Part shown: positions 57,713-64,000 of the stretch, in pieces
How the letters are laid out: each line of letters begins with the position of its first letter
How positions within the stretch are numbered: position 1 is the stretch's first letter
Origin: Diphasiastrum complanatum
Lineage: Eukaryota; Streptophyta; Lycopodiopsida; Lycopodiales; Lycopodiaceae
Assembly (NCBI GenBank): GCA_029204225.1
Contig: CM055092.1
Span: 101,276,433 to 101,340,432, forward strand
DNA: 64,000 nt
Reading direction: 5' to 3'
Position numbers and translations under genes: made by a program
Notes under the pieces: generated by a model
Told to the model about the DNA's origin: nothing
The model's input: only the letters and a program-made list of their open reading frames with translations
Database searches by the model: none

Positions 57713-58893
57713 TTGCATGGGGAGCATGATGTTCCCAACAGCCCTATGGTCTGCAGTTCAGAGCTCTGTCAGCTAATCGGAGACGAAGACCATCAGGTAT
57801 TCTTATGTGACTTTCAGTTTATTCCTGAAGTTTCTATTTCCAGTTCTATTCAGCAGAAAATCAGTAAATTAGAAACTTTATTGTCTAAATTTAAAGATGT
57901 TTTTCCTAAAGATTTGCCACATAGTTTACCACCTAGTAGAGAGGTAGATCATGTAATAAACCTAGTACCAGGTACAGCACCTGTTTCTAAACCTCCGTAT
58001 CGGGTCAGCCGAACAGAGGATGAAGAAATAACTAGGCAGTTAACAGACTATCTTGGGAAAGGCCAAATTCAGACCAGTAGTTCACCATGGGCCTCACCAG
58101 TCCTATTGGTGAAAAAGAAGGAGAGGTCTATGCGTCTTTGCGTAGATTACAGAGCCCTCAATAAAGTCACAATTAAGAATAAATACCCTATGCCTCGGGC
58201 AGACAAGTTGTTTGATCAACTCGACGGGGCTAAGTTTTTCAGCAAAATAGACCTCAGATCGGGATATCATCAAGTCCGTATAAAATCGAAAGATGTCTCG
58301 AAAACAGCTTGTAGGACACGTCACGGTCATTATGAGTTTAAGGTGATGCCATTTGGGCTCACAAATGCTCCAGCTACCTTTATGACCTTGATGAACAGTG
58401 TCCTCAGACCATACTTGGGTAAGTTTGTAGTCGTATTTTTAGATGACATCCTCGTCTACAGCAAAACGAGGAAGGAGCATCTAAAACACCTCAGAAAGGT
58501 GTTTCGACTGCTCAGAAAGCATAAGCTTTATGCTAAACAATCCAAGTGTGAATTCTTCGTTGAAGAAGTAGCATATTTGGGTCACATTATCTCTTCAGAT
58601 GGGATTAAGATGGACCCAAATAAGGTTAAAGCCATACTCAGTTGGCTGAGACCTCAGAATTTTTGGAACTTCAGATCTTTCTTGGTCTGGCAGGATATTA
58701 CAGACGATTTGTCAAGGAATATGCTCAGATAGCAGTTCCTATGACAAATCTTCTTAAGGGGAAGGGAAAGGAGTTCATTTGGGAGTCCGCACAACAGGAG
58801 AGCTTTGATGCTCTCAAAACAGCCTTAGCTACAACACCAGTTTTAAAGGTCGTCGACCCCAATCAGCCATTTGTGGTCGAAACAGATGCTAGT
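57713..58893 (+). pseudogene. Gypsy C reverse transcriptase and RNase H start
   Basis: RT boxes [22 protein letters not shown] and [13 protein letters not shown] (FLDD) are kept. One base is lost from a T run near 58660, so the frame passes to 58642-58902, with [12 protein letters not shown] and VVETDAS. The element ends there. Confidence 0.92.
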
Positions 58894-59105
58894 ACAAGAT
58901 GAAATAGAAAAACATAAACAATAAACAATCATTCCATATATAATAAGATAGAGATGATCAAATACAAAAGTTTATATTCATAAGTCAAAAAAAAGTGTAC
59001 ATATTCGCATCCAATTCATGAAAAGAGCATTGATACTAATACTCTTTTTTTCTACTTTTGCAGATACTAAAAATACATCAAATCTAAGAAGTAATAGTAG
59101 GCTTC

Positions 59106-60244
59106 TTAGTCTTCGCTATCTTCTCCCTCATCATTGTCCGAAGCCAAATCTTGTCCTTCATCTTCGCCTTCGTCCCCTTCATCTTCATTCCCTTCTTCTC
59201 CTTGGTTTCCTCCCGTACTTTCTTCCACAAAGGAAGCGGATGCCCTCTACATACACATTCACAAAACAAATTAATGATTATTAGCCAAACACATGTCATA
59301 AAATTAAAATGAAATAAAAATTGTGTATCAAAAATAAGAGAAATACAAATTATGTAGCAGAAATTTACCCTTGGATGTACGCCTTGTGCCGCAAGATGAT
59401 CAACCAAGGCACTATAGCCATGGTGATATCCAATATTGTACTTGGCATTTGTGTACTTACGTCCATAATCTTCAACCTACATCAACACAAATCAATGACT
59501 AGAAAAAAGCAAAAAAAATATTGATAAACAATAAACATATGAAATGCAATTAGCTAAAAGAGAATTGCTTACAAATTGGGCATGCATATTGTCCTTGCCT
59601 CCCGATCCAAGGTGAGATTGGCCTAAAAGATTAAGCCTCGATTTCATTGCCTCTCTTTGTTGCTTAAAGCGCTCGGGATTAGGATGCTTGGATTCGTAAA
59701 CAACTTTTCCCCAATCTTTTTTAGATGCCCATCCCAGCCTCTTCTTGCCTTTACTACATAATCGTCTTAATGATTGGCGCTTATGACAAATATGCGTACA
59801 CATACTCGTCTTCACCCATTTGTCATTAAATCGATTCGGTTGTGGAAACTCACGGTACAATATATCAAGTATCTTGTCTTTGTCCCGTTGGTCTTGTTGC
59901 TCCCAAGGGTTAAACAAATCATGACCAAAGTATTTAAGAGTAAGGTCGTGCAATTTATTGATGACGACCTTACCCCTAATGTCCATGGTGATGGAACCAT
60001 CCTCATCAAGGTCATAGAAAATATTCATGGATTCTTCCGACGGCATGTCCGTCGAAACGAATCCACGATTTTGTTGATCGGATTCTCCTTCGAAAAGACA
60101 AAGGGCTTTCATCCTTTGCCTTTCCTCGGGAGATAGCATAGTATAAAAATCTCGCACTCGATCGGAATCCGATCCCAAGGCTTGTCCTCTTCCACCGGAA
60201 GAGGATCTTGGCCTCCTCCTTGATGCTCCGCTGCCACTAGACAT
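59106..60244 (-). CDS. Transposase_24-like (Ptta/En/Spm type) protein, three exons
   Basis: Exons 60244-59573, 59476-59369 and 59246-59106 join in phase 0 at GT-AG introns of 96 and 122 bases. They give 224+36+46 = 306 residues. The N-terminus is Ser/Arg-rich (SGSGASRRRPRSSSGGRGQ). The middle has FPQPNRFNDKWVKTSMCTH, KRLGWASKKDWGKVVYES and LNLLGQSHLGSGGK, the layout of the plant Transposase_24 family, whose members end this domain in a H-x-x-G-S-x-G/S-type motif. Exon 2 gives VEDYGRKYTNAKYNIGYHHG; exon 3 is an acidic tail (DEGDEGEDEG). It may be part of a DNA transposon or a domesticated relative. No terminal inverted repeats were found. The open frame and clean splice sites argue that it is recent or under selection. 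Confidence 0.75.
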
Positions 60245-60790
<546 letters not shown>

Positions 60791-60861
60791 AAGAAAGCAT
60801 GGAGAAATATTGAATGAGGGCCTTTATATTCATTTTCCAGATTTCAAGTGTCGTGTGGCTC

Positions 60862-60900
60862 TGCCACGCATTTTTTTGCCACGCGTGGCAGTGCCACGCA
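60862..60900. promoter_or_regulatory. cluster of TGCCACGC motifs with a 14-bp palindrome
   Basis: TGCCACGCA (60862-60870), TGCCACGCGTGGCA (60877-60890, a perfect palindrome) and GTGCCACGCA (60891-60900), about 620 bases upstream of the Transposase_24-like ATG. A binding-site role is inference. Confidence 0.4.
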
Positions 60901-61317
60901 AATCCATGATTACGGCTTGGAATGTGTCATATGGCGAGTGGTTTGTCAAAATGACAAATTATGGAACTAAAAAAATGATTTGACTCTAATTTTATAAATA
61001 TTTTTCGAGGACAAAAGCATGTGTTTAGCATGAATTTTTAAGGACAAAAGCATGTGATTGATATGACATATTTTGGGTACAAGAGGACCATGTTTTTTTT
61101 TAAGATTTTGATGATTTTTTGAAAAGGACAAATGAGTAATAATTGTATTTTGATTTGATATCAGATAACTAGATGATTTGATATGGTTGGTACCAAATGA
61201 CCATGTGTTTAAGAGAATTTTGTGATTTAAAAAAAAAATAAGAAATGTAAATATGTGGTTTGATGGCGCATATAAGTTGTGGACATTATTTAGTTTATAA
61301 AGTAATAATTAATTTGC
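60901..61317. other. AT-rich stretch with short direct repeat
   Basis: AGGACAAAAGCATGTG occurs at 61008-61023 and 61041-61056. No gene seen. Confidence 0.5.
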
Positions 61318-61696
61318 TATATATGTGTCCCTTAGAAACCCTTTCTGACCCTTATCTCATGTGATATGAGCTGTCTCAGTATACTAGACTTGGGATTGGT
61401 TGAGTCTGATCACTTGATGAGTCGTGTCAAGTGATAAGCAACAAAACCACGCATAGACATAAAATTTAAGTCATCACGTGTAATAGGGGTTTGACAAGGG
61501 GTTGAACTTGAGTTGTCTTAATATATTACTTGTTGAGTCTAGTCACTTGATAGAGCCATGCCAAGTAATAACCAACAAAATCATATGTTAGGTAGCAAAT
61601 TTTGACTTTCTCGAGTGATAGAGACACCAAAATGGGGCTATTTACATTGATAGACATATTTATATATGTGTCCCTTAGAAACCCATTCCGACCCTT
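61318..61696. repeat. 303-bp copied segment flanked by 36-bp direct repeats
   Basis: 61318-61353 and 61661-61696 are 36-bp direct repeats (two mismatches). Between them, 61354-61656 is a gapless copy of 62602-62904 with about seven mismatches. Four filler bases (TATT) lie at 61657-61660. Confidence 0.9.
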
Positions 61697-62340
61697 TTGG
61701 GTTAGAACGTACTGGGTCGGATTGTTTTTTAAAAATAAAAAAACATGTGTTAAGCTGGGCGCAATCTTCCTTCTTCTTTTCTGTAATACACTGAGGGACG
61801 CTACATATACTACTACTTCCATGAAGTATGGTACCAACGAGCTAATAGATTTCGAGGAACATGGTTGTGTGATGTGCGGTTAAAGCCAGTTGAAAGAAGA
61901 TTAAGGATAGAAGAGATCTAAAATCTCTGTGGGTGGAATCCGAGGAGGGATTGGAGGTGGGTTTTCTCGTGAAGGGATTGTTGATGGATGGAGATGAGAG
62001 CAATTGACAAGAGTGCAGGGGAATGTGGTGGGGTATTTTTGGATTTTGTGTTGAGTGGATGGAAATGAAATAACTCGGCGGACGTTGTTAGATGATTGCT
62101 AGCATTGAGGAATGGATCAAACATCTTTTTTTGTGAAATCCTCAGAAGATAATTGAGAGCGTAAAATGGGTTTTTCTTGAGATGGTGATAGGGGACAAGA
62201 AAAAATTGAGCATTTGCAATGTCCATCTATTGAAGTGCTCATGCTCCTATATTAGATCTCTGCTGCCGTAATCTCTTCTTAAAATAAAACTATTGCTCTC
62301 TTGTCCTTCCAAGCAGCAAACTAATCATCCTGCCCAAGGG
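61697..62340. other. sequence without recognised features
   Basis: Short open frames on both strands (61602-61883 plus; 61918-62226 minus) show no family motif. It lies between the two hairpin-repeat blocks. Confidence 0.4.
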
Positions 62341-63174
62341 CTAGATTCAATCTATCAGGGGCCAAAATTGATTGTTCCAAATCATAGATTGACCAAGTTC
62401 AGTCACTTGATATTCTATGTCAAGTGATAAGGACCAAGATCTTGTATTGGACATTAGATTTGAACTATCTAAAGTGATGGGAATCGACTTTAATCTATTT
62501 CATGAGCACACAATTTCTCGAATTTGGTCACTTAATGAGAAACCTTTAGTGATATGCACCAAAAGTGAGCTATTCCAAAATATTCACATCTAATTTTAGT
62601 TATCTCATGTGATATGAGCTATCTTAGTATATTAGACTTGGGATTGGTTGAGTCTGATCACTTGATGAGCCGTGTCAAGTGATAAGCAACAAAACCACGC
62701 ATAGACATAAAATTTAAGTCATCACGTGTAATAGGGGTTTGACAAGGGGTTGAACTTGAGTTGTCTTAATATATTACTTGTTGAGTCTAGTCACTTGATA
62801 GAGCCATGTCAAGTAATAAGCAACAAAATCACATGTTAGGTAGCAAATTTTGACTTTCTCGAGTGATAGAGACACCAAAATGGGGCTATTTACATTGATA
62901 GACACCAAAATTGAGCTATTTGATGTGATGTTGGCCAATGATGATCACTCAAAGAACAATGATGAGTAATTAGGACCAAAATTGAGTTGTCTCACATGTA
63001 AGCACAACATTCAAAGTTACATGAATGTCGTAACCTCAAAATTACTCTAACTTGATCACTCAAATGCCTTATCTCAAGTGATAAACAATAATTTTGAGCT
63101 ATATTGCATGATAGGGGTCAATTCCATTGATAAGCGATAAAAAACAATCAATCTAAATGTATTGCATGATGGAA

Positions 63175-63596
63175 GTCCAAGAAGAAAATCCAAAGCATGG
63201 CAAAAGTGATGATGATCAAGAATTAAGCTCTAAAGGAAAGAATAAAGACAAAGCCAAAAGTGCTTCTTTTGTGGAAGGCACTTTGCATCCCAGTGCTACA
63301 AAAAGAAGAATGCACAAGATGAGAGTAAGCAAGACAACCTTACCATTGAGGATTATGAGGATGAAGTTGATTCATCCTTGATGGCATCTACACCAACAAG
63401 CAAGAGCTACTCCAATGACACATGGTGGATTGAGAGTGAGGCTAGTCTTGGATCCTCTAAAAGATTGGATATAGAATATGTACTCTATGTTTCTAATCTT
63501 ACTAGGAGCTTGCTTGGTGTTGGGAAACTAATGGATAGTGGTTTAGATGTTCATTTTAAGAAAGGTGTTTGCTCTATTATGATACTTGCATTGTAA
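63175..63596 (+). pseudogene. Copia remnant (Gag zinc knuckle to pre-integrase)
   Basis: In one frame KCFFCGRHFASQCYKKKN is a zinc knuckle with two residues missing between the second Cys and His (K and H have GIKG there). Then SNDTWWIESEAS is the protease start with its DSG lost to ESE. After a deletion comes IEYVLYVSNLTRSLLGVGKL. This is a small internal piece of an element related to H and K. Confidence 0.8.
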
Positions 63597-64000
63597 ATGG
63601 ATTTAAGCAAAGGAGGCTATTCTCAAAGGCTCGCAAGCAACCATTTGCTAACTCTAGATCTTCTAAGTCATTAAATCTCATTCATAGTAGATTTGAAACT
63701 AGTTGAGTCTAATCCCTTGATCAGCCATGTCGAGTGATCAGCATCAAAACCACACGTTAGACGTCAAATTTGAACTATTCCAAGTGATAGGTACCAAATT
63801 CAAGCTATTTCAATGTCTTGAAGTCACTATTCTATTGGTTTCGTCACTCAATAGACAATTTTGAGTGATAAAGGCCAAAAAATACAACTATCTTTAATGG
63901 TAGATAGCAAATTTGAGCTATCTAATTGTGATCTGAATAGCTTCCATTGCTCAATAATCAGATTAGATTTCAAACAAAAAGATCCACTCAAATTAAGCAA

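Larger units (their letters stand above)
54964..58893 (+). mobile_element. Gypsy C, sister of A and B, truncated in RNase H
   Basis: 5' LTR 54964-55321, primer site 55323-55337, leader, then plus-strand gag-pol nearly identical to A. Homology ends abruptly after the RNase H ETDAS motif at about 58890. Integrase, chromodomain and 3' LTR are absent from the window. Three further lesions break the frame before that. Confidence 0.95.
61370..63970. repeat. degenerate repeats built round TCACTTGA...TCAAGTGA hairpins
   Basis: About ten units at roughly 100-135 bp spacing, interrupted at 61700-62370 and by the Copia remnant. Each has two 8-9 base arms about 10 bases apart. Clear examples are 61409-61435, 62403-62427, 62657-62683 and 63844-63868; weaker ones are near 61543, 62526, 62791, 62943, 63055 and 63715. 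Flanks recur too (GATAAGCACCAAA..., GAGCTATTT). No coding role is seen. Confidence 0.75.

Noticed and set aside
59084-59407. 107-codon minus-strand frame with a Lys-rich end
   Set aside because: Reads through an intron in the wrong frame; the spliced frame gives the acidic tail instead.

Overview
This window is nuclear DNA of a land plant. It has spliceosomal GT-AG introns, a nuclear gene for plastid ribosomal protein L29, chromodomain-bearing Ty3/Gypsy elements, Ty1/Copia elements primed by initiator tRNA-Met, and long TC and GA microsatellites. The species cannot be told from the sequence. Most of the 64 kb is LTR retrotransposons in several nested layers. Nothing bacterial or phage-like, no CRISPR array and no rRNA or tRNA gene was seen. 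Names A to L below are my own labels.

Left part (1-31.2 kb). Gypsy A (929-7219, minus strand) lies in older non-coding LTR-element sequence (element I), whose LTR abuts a decayed plus-strand Copia F (9.0-12.2 kb). Next comes minus-strand Copia E (about 13-31 kb). It was split in gag by Gypsy D (16565-29432), and D was split in its leader by Gypsy B (22123-28528). LTR pairs, primer sites, polypurine tracts and target-site duplications define these layers (B: AAGGT on both sides; D: TTCGA/TTCGG; A: GAATC/GAATT).

Middle (31.2-43.3 kb). A decayed plus-strand Copia G (32.0-35.5 kb) is followed by a diverged repeat with a GGTCA-TTT-TGACC palindrome. The one clear host gene is RPL29 of the plastid 50S subunit (39317-40773, minus, three exons, 160 aa). 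Its second intron carries a TC tract of about 46 units. Right of it is a probable plus-strand LTR and leader (element L).

Right part (43.3-58.9 kb). A minus-strand Copia H has its 3' LTR split by Copia K (43609-50039). K is an intact young plus-strand element with a 1317-aa open polyprotein, a perfect AGTAG duplication and LTRs that differ at one base by eye. H has lost its reverse transcriptase to an unrelated segment that stays open. In the leader of H sits Gypsy C (54964 to about 58890), a sister of A and B that is broken off inside RNase H.

End (58.9-64 kb). A three-exon minus-strand gene of the Transposase_24 (Ptta/En/Spm) type lies beside long GT/GA microsatellites. It is followed by degenerate repeats built round a conserved inverted repeat (TCACTTGA...TCAAGTGA), a templated-looking 303-bp insertion, and a small Copia remnant.

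How parts work together: each LTR element supplies its own promoter (LTR), primer site, Gag, protease, reverse transcriptase, RNase H and integrase. Only K looks able to make all of these itself; the others are broken by indels, stops, nested insertions or replaced domains. RPL29 acts in plastid translation, independent of the elements around it.
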